The notes beneath the pieces are model-generated. The model was not told the DNA's origin, did no database searches, and saw only the letters and a list, made by a program, of their open reading frames with translations. The position numbers and the translations under genes are program-made. From UBA3478 sp964217345 (GTDB lineage Bacteria; Bacteroidota; Bacteroidia; Flavobacteriales; Flavobacteriaceae), in contig CAXPJI010000013.1 of assembly GCA_964217345.1 (NCBI GenBank), positions 1 to 64,000 of the forward strand: a DNA stretch of 64,000 bases, given 5' to 3'. Positions 34,183 to 41,988 of this stretch are shown piece by piece (the first letter of the stretch is position 1; each line of letters begins with the position of its first letter).

Positions 34183-34836
34183 TCACTGAGAATCTAAATC
34201 GCTTAAAAGCGAATTCTTTAGGTTTTCTAAAGATTCTTTATACCTATTAAATCCATTTACTTTCTGCTCAATCGCAAGACTCTTTTGAAATAGTAAAGCT
34301 CTCAAGATTATATCACTACCAATCTTAGAATATAGTTCTTGAACATAATTTGGGTTTGAATTGGGTTCTCCACTTTCAATTAAAAGATTAGGATAATTGA
34401 ATTGAAAGTAGTCAATCATCTTTCTTTGTGCCACTGCCTCGTCTTTTATATTCTCATTAATATAATAGAAATGAACATTATGCATTTGGTCAAGCTCTTC
34501 TTTAATCAATGAAGATTCTAAGTATCTTATTTTTCCATCATTAACAAGTGAATTGTAGAATGCTACAGGCGGCTTAAAGCCTCTATAATTAAATAATGCA
34601 ACATTATAACTTGAGGGTTTATTTGAGATTCTTAGTAAACTATCTAAGGAAACTTCTGAGTTTTGAAGGGATTCTAATACGAATTGGTCTGTTTTGAAAG
34701 CCCTTTCGCGTTCCATCATATATTCTTCAATTTCAGTAATTTCAGCTAAAAGATTTTTCTTTAAATCTACCGATAAGGTTTTTAGTTCGTTCGCTGTTCT
34801 TATTTTATCTAAATAGAAAGAAACAGAAATACCCAT
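34183..34836 (-). CDS. unknown membrane-anchored protein, apparently frameshifted at its N-terminus
   Basis: The open frame gives 217 aa from the ATG at 34836: GISVSFYLDKIRTANEL, then helical, charged sequence with many Glu, Lys and Asn. The frame stays open further upstream and encodes YSIEFLVIVM, which would complete an N-terminal membrane helix. A better start, ATG at 34882 (MRKFSK), is in another frame; skipping the single G at 34864 (minus strand) would join MRKFSK to YSIEFLVIV. This looks like a +1 insertion, or else the protein starts later and lacks half of its helix. The layout recalls short Bacteroidota proteins with one N-terminal helix and a soluble domain (DUF6090-like), a weak guess. 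Confidence 0.5.
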   Translation of the reverse strand: MGISVSFYLDKIRTANELKTLSVDLKKNLLAEITEIEEYMMERERAFKTDQFVLESLQNSEVSLDSLLRISNKPSSYNVALFNYRGFKPPVAFYNSLVNDGKIRYLESSLIKEELDQMHNVHFYYINENIKDEAVAQRKMIDYFQFNYPNLLIESGEPNSNPNYVQELYSKIGSDIILRALLFQKSLAIEQKVNGFNRYKESLENLKNSLLSDLDSQ

Positions 34837-35007
34837 TACAATAACTAAGAATTCAATGGAGTACTTTACTAAATTTTCTCATATTTCAACTCGTTATGAT
34901 TAATCAATTTAATTATTTTAAAACGAAATAATTATTGACTTATACTGGAATTAGTATTTGGATGCTATTATTTATTCGTATTAATATGTTTTGCGACGTC
35001 TTCTTTC

Positions 35008-35520
35008 TTCAACATTTATGTTGAAAACTTCTTGCCGAAATGGCCTCTAAAACCAAAACAGAAGAACCTCTTCTCGGTTATCCTTATAAAGCCGAGAATC
35101 TTTTCAAGTCTCTACACTTCTGTCACAAGCGTTAGGCAATTGGTTCAGGTACCCTAAGTCTGTGTAGAAATTGCCTTATGACTCTTTTACAGCTTTTGTG
35201 CGGCACCCCATAAGATTCAAACTATCCAGCATGCACCAATCTGTTTAAAGCTGTTAGGGGGTGCCAGAAGCTATCAGGTTTGTAAGGTTGATTTTGAGAG
35301 TGTTTAAAAGGCGCCCCTTAAAGGGCGCCAATGAGTGTCTTCAACCGAAGCAAAGCTGATACTACTATGTTATTAATTAGTACACTTCAGTAGAAATGAT
35401 CCCAGCCCCCTACAGGGCTGGGTAAATATTATACTCGTCTGATTTACAATAGTGATATAAGACTTAGGTACTATGGTCTTTATTGATTACGGTCGCTTTA
35501 GGCGACCTTCCAATTTGGAA
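35008..35520. other. hairpin-dense non-coding segment (candidate structured RNA or origin)
   Basis: The gene-free stretch from about 34883 to 35569 holds many perfect inverted repeats. Local hairpins are TTCAACA/TGTTGAA (35008), TTCTCGG/CCGAGAA (35071), GGCGCCC/GGGCGCC (35310), CCCAGCCC/GGGCTGGG (35401), GGTCGC/GCGACC (35491) and TTCCAA/TTGGAA (35508). Longer-range pairs are TCTACAC/GTGTAGA (35111/35162), ACAGCTTT/AAAGCTGT (35189/35247), GGCACCCC/GGGGTGCC (35202/35258) and GGTTGA/TCAACC (35286/35341). The ACAGCTTT and GGCACCCC pairs cross, as in a pseudoknot. It looks more GC-rich than the island genes beside it. I cannot match it to a known RNA class. The 98 bp before it (34883-34980) is AT-rich with no gene. 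Confidence 0.5.
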
Positions 35521-35569
35521 CACAATTGATACAATACGGTTACCTATATAAAATTATAAACGATCTAGT

Positions 35570-35731
35570 ATGAAAGAAAACATCCACTTAAAGATTAATG
35601 CTAGCGACAAACAAGAGCTAGCAGAAAAAGCTAGAGAATTAGGCTTAAGCTTGAGCGCATACATCAGACTTCGCCTTAAAGAGGCCAGCTTACCGCTAGA
35701 AGTGACTTTAAGGGAGATTGTATCTCATTGA
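35570..35731 (+). CDS. 53-aa ribbon-helix-helix-like DNA-binding protein
   Basis: This short protein fits the Arc/CopG/MobC pattern: an N-terminal strand (NIHLKINASDKQ), helix 1 (ELAEKARELG), the turn LSLSAYIRLRL typical of such folds, and helix 2 (LKEAS). Proteins of this kind autoregulate plasmid copy-number genes, antitoxin operons or relaxosome genes. Here it stands alone, 50 bp after the hairpin-dense segment, so it may bind that region. The start is the only ATG. A bidirectional terminator follows at 35808. No toxin or relaxase partner is visible. Confidence 0.65.
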   Translation: MKENIHLKINASDKQELAEKARELGLSLSAYIRLRLKEASLPLEVTLREIVSH

Positions 35732-35807
35732 TAGATACTCCCAAGTCAGTATCTCAAGTTGAGGTGGATGTAACTAATGTATTTTAATCACAATACCTGT
35801 AAAATAA

Positions 35808-35830
35808 AAAAGGTGCCTAAAGCACCTTTT
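35808..35830. terminator. bidirectional terminator inside the island
   Basis: AAAAGGTGC (35808-35816) pairs with GCACCTTTT (35822-35830) across loop CTAAA, with A-rich and T-rich flanks. It can serve both the 53-aa gene and the opposing 77-aa gene. Confidence 0.85.
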
Positions 35831-35852
35831 CTAACTCTTGTTAAGAATGATA

Positions 35853-36086
35853 TTATTCTTTTTTATAATCATCCTTTAGAAAACGTTTTTTTTCGTATTC
35901 ATTATTGTACATAAGATCTATAAGTTCATCGGAACTGTCTCTCATAATCCTTGCTTCATCTGCCCTTCTTTGCGCCCTTTTAGCAGACCTTTGTGCATTA
36001 TCAAAAGCGTTGAAAAAATAATTTTGAATCCTGTAAGAGATTCTATAATTCAATAAACGATTAAAGTCATTCCAAAAACCCATCAA
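35853..36086 (-). CDS. small basic protein of unknown function
   Basis: This 77-aa open frame has no recognised domain. The N-terminus is aromatic-rich (FWNDFNRLLNYRISYRIQNYFFNAF), here cited as FWNDFNRLL and YFFNAF. The middle is an Ala/Arg-rich predicted helix (RSAKRAQRRADEARIMRD), and the end is acidic-basic. It may start at the first or second Met. It points toward the terminator at 35808 and is the rightmost gene of the island. Coding status is supported only by the terminator downstream and by length, so confidence is modest. Confidence 0.45.
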   Translation of the reverse strand: MMGFWNDFNRLLNYRISYRIQNYFFNAFDNAQRSAKRAQRRADEARIMRDSSDELIDLMYNNEYEKKRFLKDDYKKE

Positions 36087-36125
36087 TGTAGATAGTTATA
36101 TAGTACTTGTTTTCTTTAGATAATG

Positions 36126-36133
36126 TAATTTTG
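36126..36133 (+). promoter_or_regulatory. possible promoter for tRNA-Arg supplied by the island
   Basis: TAATTTTG matches TAnnTTTG and lies 71 nt upstream of the tRNA, inside the island. A TTG at 36108 is only 15 nt away, shorter than usual, so this is tentative. Confidence 0.3.
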
Positions 36134-36155
36134 GGATACCGTAGAGTGCTTTCCA

Positions 36156-36174
36156 TTTGACAGTTTTTTGACAG
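36156..36174 (+). repeat. right pair of TTTGACAG motifs (candidate arm-type sites)
   Basis: TTTGACAG occurs at 36156 and 36167, in the same orientation and with the same 11-bp period as the pair near the left end. It lies 27 bp inside the right repeat. Confidence 0.7.
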
Positions 36175-36201
36175 TTAAATAATTAGACGTCTGGAAAGCC
36201 C

Positions 36202-36261
36202 ACTGGCCGCGTAGTTCAACTGGATAGAATATCAGATTTCGGCTCTGAGGGTTGGGGGTTC
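36202..36261 (+). repeat. right direct repeat (attR-like)
   Basis: These 60 bases are identical to 33497-33556 and run from 3 bp before tRNA-Arg to the TTC of its T-loop. Confidence 0.9.
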
Positions 36262-36278
36262 GAATCCTCCCGCGGTCA
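36205..36278 (+). tRNA. tRNA-Arg(UCG)
   Basis: The 74-nt gene folds fully: acceptor GGCCGCG with CGCGGTC (one G-U pair), D stem GTTC/GAAT, anticodon stem TCAGA/TCTGA with loop TTTCGGC (anticodon UCG, arginine), T stem GGGGG/CCTCC around TTCGAAT, and discriminator A. CCA is not encoded. It is the intact copy at the right border of the island; a terminator follows 16 nt later. Confidence 0.95.
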
Positions 36279-36293
36279 CTTAAGGATAAAAAA

Positions 36294-36318
36294 GAGGGGT
36301 TTACTAGAACCCTTTTTT
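36294..36318 (+). terminator. terminator after tRNA-Arg
   Basis: GGGTT (36297-36301) pairs with AACCC (36308-36312), with a few weaker outer pairs, and T6 follows. Confidence 0.75.
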
Positions 36319-36325
36319 ATACGCA

Positions 36326-36354
36326 TTGACGAAATCTCCTGAATTGTATCTTTG
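36326..36354 (+). promoter_or_regulatory. promoter of the TonB-dependent receptor gene
   Basis: A -33 TTG (36326-36328) is followed after 18 nt by TATCTTTG (36347-36354). The predicted transcript start is about 7 nt before the TTG start codon at 36367, giving a very short leader. Confidence 0.65.
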
Positions 36355-36366
36355 TAAAAAATTGCG

Positions 36367-38694
36367 TTGAAAAATCTACTAATCCTATTCGCACTCCTTT
36401 TGGGTGCTAATCTGCTATTTGCACAAGAAGTCAGTATTAGAGGAACCGTGGTCGATGAATTCGGCTACCCACTTGCTGGTGCAGAAGTTATTTTAGTGGA
36501 TACCCCACTAGGCGCACAAACCGATATTGATGGTATTTATTCAATAAGTGGTGTTTCTCCAGGATCGTACAATCTGAGTGTTCGGTTTTTGGGGTATGAG
36601 TCACAAACCCTTTACAATATCATCATAAAGTCAAAGGGTAATCCCGAATACAATTTTAATCTTTCACCAAAAACAGAAAGTCTAGAGGGCGTAGTATTGC
36701 AGGCAGATAACTTTATCGCTCGTCCCAAAGAATCTCCGCTTTCTACGAGAACCCTATCGGCAGTGGAACTCGCTACCTATCCGGGCGGAAACAACGATGT
36801 GGTGCAAGTAGCCCAAACGCTTCCTGGAGTATCACCTTCGATAGGTGGCTTTCGCAATGATCTGATCATTAGAGGTGGGGCACCTAATGAAAGTGTTTAT
36901 TATTTAGATGGTATAGAAATTCCTAATATCAATCACTTCAGTACACAGGGAAGTGCTGGAGGGCCAGTCGGAATGATTAATGTTTCCTTCATAGAAAATG
37001 TCACTTTATCAGCTTCTTCCTTTGATGCACGCTACGATAATGCACTTTCAGGTGTGCTACAATTTGAGCAACGAAAGGGTTCAAGCGAAGGATGGAATAG
37101 AAATATTCGAGTTAGTGCAAGTGAAACGGCATTAACCTTTGACGGGCCAATTTCTGAAAAAACAACGTTTATAGGATCGGTGAGAAGAAGCTATCTGCAG
37201 TTCTTGTTTGAACTTATCGGTTTACCTATCCGTCCAGACTACTGGGATTATCAATACAAAATAGATCATACCATCGATGATTATAATTCAATCAGTCTTA
37301 TCGGCATCGGGGCGATCGATGATTTTAGTGTAGAAGCACCTGAGGTCTTTGATGAAGAAGCTACTGCCCAACTGGAGCAGGCTCCATTTATAGACCAAAG
37401 GACTCATGTTGCCGGAATAAGTTGGCAGCATAAATTAAAATCCCAGCCAGGGAAATTCACACTAAGCCTATCCCACAACCGATTACAAAACACATTTACC
37501 CAATATACTGACTCTGAAAACGAGACAGGTGCCTATTTTATTAATGAGTCACTAGAGGCTGAAACTAAACTGAGATTTGACCTAGTAAGGTATCTTGGTA
37601 AGCTAAAATGGGCCTACGGGATGAATCTGCAGCGATCGAATTATGAGAACAATACCACTATTGAGCGCATCAATAATTCATTCTTTTCTGCTATCGAATT
37701 TTCTAAATATGGTCTATTTACTCAGCTTAGTGGAAATCTAGATGCGAAAACGGAGTTTACTCTTGGTCTTCGCCTTGATGATGACAGTTTTACCAAAAAC
37801 AATTTATTAGACCACATTTCTCCAAGAGCCGCATTGACCTATAATTTCAATGAAGACCTTAGTGCAACTCTAGGAATTGGGCGTTATTTCAAAATACCTA
37901 CCTACACCCAATTGGGTTATCAAAGCGTAGGAATCTTTGTAAACGAAAACCTGAGCTATGTACAATCAGATCACTTAACTGCAGGGATCAAAAAGTACTT
38001 TGGAAATACAACTTTACTATCTATTGAAGGGTTTTTAAAATCATACAGCAACTATCCTGTCTCAGTGCTTGATGAGATTTCATTAGCCAACAAAGGAGCC
38101 GGTTTCGAGGTATTGGGAAATGAAGAAGTAGAAAGTAGTGGCAAAGGCCGAAGCTATGGGCTAGAATTATTATATCAGCAAAAGTTGAGTAATAATTTCT
38201 ATGGCTTATTTTCTTACACTTATTTCTTCAGTGAATTCAGCGGATTAGATCCCAACATTTATAGAAGAAGTACTTGGGATAGCCGTCATTTAGCCTCTTT
38301 TACTGGCGGATACAAACTCAATAAAAATTGGGAAATTAGCTCGAGGTTCAGGTACAATGGCAAGACCCCTTACGCTCCGATCGATGAGACCCTTAGTCTA
38401 GCAAATTACCCTGACCTTCGACTAGATTATGACTTACTGGGTAATGAGAACTATCTATTAGATCCCTTCTCTCAACTCGATCTTCGAATTGATAAAAAAT
38501 GGAATTTCACCGCAAGTAGTTTCAACCTGTTTATCGAAGTTCAGAATTTATTATCGGCCGACAACCCAACACCTCCCGAATACGGGTTAGCACGAAACAG
38601 TGATGGATCAATAAAAAACCCTTCACAACTCAAGGAATTACCTAGAAGTGAAGGGCAATTTATACCGAGTATTGGACTCGTTTTCGATTTCTAA
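36367..38694 (+). CDS. TonB-dependent outer membrane receptor with N-terminal CarboxypepD_reg domain
   Basis: This 775-aa receptor has a signal peptide (LLILFALLLGANLLFAQ), a carboxypeptidase-regulatory-like domain (about residues 22-110, VSIRGTVVDEFGYPLAGAEV), a plug domain (VVQVAQTLPGVSPSIGGF, LIIRGGAPNESVYYLDGIEIP) and a 22-strand barrel ending in GLVFDF. It is the short TonB receptor type, not the 1000-aa SusC type, and no SusD partner is present. The ligand is unknown. The start is TTG at 36367; no ATG precedes the signal peptide. Its stop overlaps convergent ftsZ by 4 bp. Confidence 0.92.
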   Translation: MKNLLILFALLLGANLLFAQEVSIRGTVVDEFGYPLAGAEVILVDTPLGAQTDIDGIYSISGVSPGSYNLSVRFLGYESQTLYNIIIKSKGNPEYNFNLSPKTESLEGVVLQADNFIARPKESPLSTRTLSAVELATYPGGNNDVVQVAQTLPGVSPSIGGFRNDLIIRGGAPNESVYYLDGIEIPNINHFSTQGSAGGPVGMINVSFIENVTLSASSFDARYDNALSGVLQFEQRKGSSEGWNRNIRVSASETALTFDGPISEKTTFIGSVRRSYLQFLFELIGLPIRPDYWDYQYKIDHTIDDYNSISLIGIGAIDDFSVEAPEVFDEEATAQLEQAPFIDQRTHVAGISWQHKLKSQPGKFTLSLSHNRLQNTFTQYTDSENETGAYFINESLEAETKLRFDLVRYLGKLKWAYGMNLQRSNYENNTTIERINNSFFSAIEFSKYGLFTQLSGNLDAKTEFTLGLRLDDDSFTKNNLLDHISPRAALTYNFNEDLSATLGIGRYFKIPTYTQLGYQSVGIFVNENLSYVQSDHLTAGIKKYFGNTTLLSIEGFLKSYSNYPVSVLDEISLANKGAGFEVLGNEEVESSGKGRSYGLELLYQQKLSNNFYGLFSYTYFFSEFSGLDPNIYRRSTWDSRHLASFTGGYKLNKNWEISSRFRYNGKTPYAPIDETLSLANYPDLRLDYDLLGNENYLLDPFSQLDLRIDKKWNFTASSFNLFIEVQNLLSADNPTPPEYGLARNSDGSIKNPSQLKELPRSEGQFIPSIGLVFDF

Positions 38695-40649
38695 TCTACG
38701 TTATCGTGCAGAAAAGAATTATTCGTTCTTAGTTGTGTGTCACCGTTTTGATCCTCACTCAAAGTAGTTCTTGAAACTTTAGACCCCTCAGGTACCTCGT
38801 CAAATTCAACGCCAGCACGTTTATACGCCGGTACTCGTTCAATTTCATCCAATTTGATGGAACCCTTATTAAATTGATGATTGAAGTTTTTAAAGGCCTG
38901 AATACGTTGTTCCTTGCGAGCAGCGAGAATCTCCTCAGTTTCACTCAAACTCATTTCGTAAGGATTACTTTCGGTTTGAGTTGCCGGAGCAGAGTTCGAT
39001 GAAACCTTTACCTCTTCTTTAGTAGAAAGGACAAAATCCATTTCTTCCTCCGCTTCTGCAGGAGTTGTAGTAGCTGACGGCGGTGTATTTACCGGTGTAA
39101 TTTCCTCAGTATCAGAGAACAAATCGAACACAACGGTTGGAGCCGTCTCTTCGCTATCGGTCTCATCAGTTACTAGGGGCAATTCAAATGAAAAGTCATC
39201 CTGGTCAAATGAAGAGCGTGTAGGATTTACTATTTCAGCATCAATTACCTCAATCTCTTTAATGAGCTCAGAAGTATCAACAATTACAAAATCATCATCA
39301 AGATCATCCTCTTCTTTAAATTCAATCACCTCAGCAGTTACGGGTAAGTCACGAATAAGATCAGAAGTGTTGATGAGTGGGTTTTCCTCTAAAGACGCTG
39401 GAGTATCTCCTTCAAAACGATCCTCCTCTATATCGAATGAGAAGCTCATTCCCTCCTCAACTTCTGACTCGTCCTCTAATTGAAATATCATTTTAGAAGG
39501 CTCTTCATTTACCTCGGCTATAGGGCTTACCAATTCAGGAGCGTTTACATCAATCGAACGAATGGTTTCAGAAGTATCAAAACCAAGAGTTTGGTCTTTC
39601 ACCGCTTTTGACTCTCCATCTAAAGTGTGAATAATTCGTTGCGTTTGGTGGGTTACAATATACTCTTGTTGATCGGTATCAAAACCAGTTGCTATAACGG
39701 TCACAGAAATGGCATCACCTAAAGACTCATCTTCACCTACACCCATAATGATATCGGCATTATAACCAGCCTCAGATTGGATGTGATCATTAATCTCACC
39801 AATCTCGTCAAGGGTAATTTCATCAGTACCAGAAACGATGAGTAAAAGAACGTTCTTTGCACCTTTGATCTTATTATCATTGAGGAGTGGACTGTCGAGT
39901 GCCGATTCGATAGCGATACGTGCACGGTCTGCACCAGCGGTTACTGCAGCTCCCATGATTGCTGTTCCGCTATTTGACAGTACTGTCTTCGCATCTCTAA
40001 GGTCAATATTCTGGAGGTAGTGATGGGTAATTACCTCTGCAATACCTTTCGCTGCCGTAGCAAGCACCTCATCAGCTTTGCTAAAACCTGATTTGAATCC
40101 AAGATTACCGTAAATCTCACGGAGCTTGTTGTTATTGATTACGATGAGTGAATCTACACTCTCCCGTAATTTATCTAATCCTTTCTGGGCCTGAGTATAA
40201 CGTGTATTCCCCTCAAACTTAAAAGGAATGGTAACAATACCCACGGTAAGAATACCCATTTCCTTAGCCAAACCAGCAATAATGGGTGCAGCACCCGTTC
40301 CGGTTCCACCACCCATACCCGCAGTAATGAATACCATTTTGGTTTGCTGCTGTAAAAGACCTTTTAACTCCTCTAATGACTCCAAAGCCGCCTGCTCTCC
40401 AATTTCTGGATTTGCACCTGCACCTAGACCTTCAGTCAGATTAAGGCCCAGTTGAATTTTATTCGGTACTGGACTGTTTTCAAGCGCTTGGCGGTCGGTA
40501 TTGCAAATCACAAAGTCAACTCCTTTGATTCCTTCACGGTACATGTAGTTAACGGCATTACTTCCTCCACCACCAATACCAATGACCTTAATTACATTGC
40601 TTTTATGCTTCGGTAAATCAAAATTGATGTTTTCTAATTCAAAACTCAT
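38691..40649 (-). CDS. ftsZ: cell division GTPase FtsZ with long acidic linker
   Basis: This 652-aa tubulin homolog forms the division ring. The GTP-binding domain (IGIGGGGSNAVNYM; tubulin signature GGGTGTG at 113-119) and the T7 loop (NIDLRDAK) are intact. From about residue 325 to 600 comes a very long linker dominated by Glu, Asp, Ser and Thr, then the conserved C-terminal peptide RVPAYKRAGVEF for FtsA binding, followed by a 40-residue variable tail. Most FtsZ proteins are near 400 aa. It is the last gene of the dcw cluster and converges on the receptor gene with a 4-bp overlap. Confidence 0.96.
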   Translation of the reverse strand: MSFELENINFDLPKHKSNVIKVIGIGGGGSNAVNYMYREGIKGVDFVICNTDRQALENSPVPNKIQLGLNLTEGLGAGANPEIGEQAALESLEELKGLLQQQTKMVFITAGMGGGTGTGAAPIIAGLAKEMGILTVGIVTIPFKFEGNTRYTQAQKGLDKLRESVDSLIVINNNKLREIYGNLGFKSGFSKADEVLATAAKGIAEVITHHYLQNIDLRDAKTVLSNSGTAIMGAAVTAGADRARIAIESALDSPLLNDNKIKGAKNVLLLIVSGTDEITLDEIGEINDHIQSEAGYNADIIMGVGEDESLGDAISVTVIATGFDTDQQEYIVTHQTQRIIHTLDGESKAVKDQTLGFDTSETIRSIDVNAPELVSPIAEVNEEPSKMIFQLEDESEVEEGMSFSFDIEEDRFEGDTPASLEENPLINTSDLIRDLPVTAEVIEFKEEDDLDDDFVIVDTSELIKEIEVIDAEIVNPTRSSFDQDDFSFELPLVTDETDSEETAPTVVFDLFSDTEEITPVNTPPSATTTPAEAEEEMDFVLSTKEEVKVSSNSAPATQTESNPYEMSLSETEEILAARKEQRIQAFKNFNHQFNKGSIKLDEIERVPAYKRAGVEFDEVPEGSKVSRTTLSEDQNGDTQLRTNNSFLHDNVD

Positions 40650-40667
40650 AGGTCGGTTGCGTTTTAT

Positions 40668-41984
40668 TTAGTCGGCTAATTCGTCAAAAATATTCTTCAC
40701 TTTATTCAAAAAGTTTCCTACCATTCCCGGTTTCTTTGGCCCTTTTATGGCCTCATTTTCTTGCACTTGCGTTTCGTCGGTATCTTTTTGCTCAACTACA
40801 GGCATGGTCTTCGCCTGTATTTCTTGTATTTCTAATGCACCCATTAGTAAACCAACTGCGGTGGCGTACATTGGGCTGGCAATTTCTGGGCTTGAATTTC
40901 CTGCAAGGTGTTCGTTCGGATATCCGATACGGGTGTCCATACCGGTGATGTATTCAACTACCTGTTTCAAGTGTTTGAGTTGGCTTCCACCACCTGTAAT
41001 AACAATACCTGCGATCAGTTTCTTTTTCTGGTCACCTTGTGCGTAGTTCTTAATTTCAGCATTAACTGCTTCAATAATCTCCACGACTCGAGCGTGTATA
41101 ATCTTTGAAAGAGTCTTTAAGGTGATCTCCTTTGGTTCTCTACCTCTTAAGCCAGGGATCGATACCACTTCGTTTTCCTTATTTTCTCCAGGCCACGCAG
41201 AACCAAACTTCACTTTTAACAGTTCGGCTTGCTTTTCTATGATTGCACAACCTTCTTTGATATCCTCCGTGATAATATTACCACCGAAAGGAATCACTGA
41301 GGTGTGTCTGATAATTCCATCCTTGAATACCGCTAAGTCTGTGGTACCTCCTCCGATATCAACTAAAGCTACGCCCGCTTCCATTTCTTCTTGACTCAAA
41401 ACGGCCTTAGCAGAAGCGATAGGCTCTAAACAAACATCTTGCACTTTAATATTAGCGCTTACGATACAACGGTGAATATTCTTAATAGAAGCTACTTGAC
41501 CTACCACCACATGAAACTTGGCCTCTAATCGGTTTCCATACATGCCGATAGGCTCTTTGATCTCAGATTGGGTATCTACCTTATACTCTTGCGGAAGCAC
41601 GTGAATAATCTCCTCACCCGGCAGCATTTGTAGCTTTTTTACCTGCTGCTCTAGTCGTTTTAGATCGTCTTCGCTAATAACCTCTTCTGGAGCTTCTCTG
41701 GTAATATAATCTGAAGTCTGTAAGCTTCGTATATGCTGACCGGCAATACCGGCGACCACTTCAGAAATGGCAACTCCTGAAACACTTTCTGCCTCTTCAA
41801 CTGCAGCTTGAATCGATTGAACCGTTTGAGTAATATTGTTGACTACTCCACGATGGACACCTAAACTTTTGGCTTTACCAATACCTACAACCTCAACTTT
41901 CCCAAATTCATTTTCCTTACCGATAATAGCAACGATCTTCGTCGTCCCGATATCTAAGCCTACTGAATATGTTTCTTGTTCCAT
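40668..41984 (-). CDS. ftsA: cell division protein FtsA
   Basis: This 438-aa actin-like ATPase tethers FtsZ to the membrane. It starts with the phosphate-1 motif VGLDIGTTKIVAIIG, has the 1C SHS2 domain, then LVDIGGGTTDLAVF and ITGGGSQLKHLKQVVEY, and ends with an amphipathic membrane-targeting helix (FLNKVKNIFDELAD). It is 18 bp from ftsZ and 4 bp from ftsQ. Confidence 0.97.
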   Translation of the reverse strand: MEQETYSVGLDIGTTKIVAIIGKENEFGKVEVVGIGKAKSLGVHRGVVNNITQTVQSIQAAVEEAESVSGVAISEVVAGIAGQHIRSLQTSDYITREAPEEVISEDDLKRLEQQVKKLQMLPGEEIIHVLPQEYKVDTQSEIKEPIGMYGNRLEAKFHVVVGQVASIKNIHRCIVSANIKVQDVCLEPIASAKAVLSQEEMEAGVALVDIGGGTTDLAVFKDGIIRHTSVIPFGGNIITEDIKEGCAIIEKQAELLKVKFGSAWPGENKENEVVSIPGLRGREPKEITLKTLSKIIHARVVEIIEAVNAEIKNYAQGDQKKKLIAGIVITGGGSQLKHLKQVVEYITGMDTRIGYPNEHLAGNSSPEIASPMYATAVGLLMGALEIQEIQAKTMPVVEQKDTDETQVQENEAIKGPKKPGMVGNFLNKVKNIFDELAD

Positions 41985-41988
41985 ATGG

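Larger units (their letters stand above)
33497..36261. mobile_element. integrase-less mini-island inserted in tRNA-Arg(UCG)
   Basis: A perfect 60-bp direct repeat bounds this segment: the left copy is a truncated tRNA-Arg and the right copy is part of the intact gene. Pairs of TTTGACAG motifs sit just inside both ends. The interior holds small genes of unknown function, a ribbon-helix-helix-like protein and a hairpin-dense non-coding stretch. No integrase, transposase or relaxase is visible, so movement would need a recombinase from elsewhere. Recombination between the repeats would release a 2,705-bp circle. The coding parts look more AT-rich than the flanking core genes. Confidence 0.75.

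Noticed and set aside
34981..35520. Retron, group II intron or CRISPR array in the hairpin-dense segment
   Set aside because: No reverse transcriptase, no recognisable domain V and no regularly spaced direct repeats; only inverted repeats are seen.
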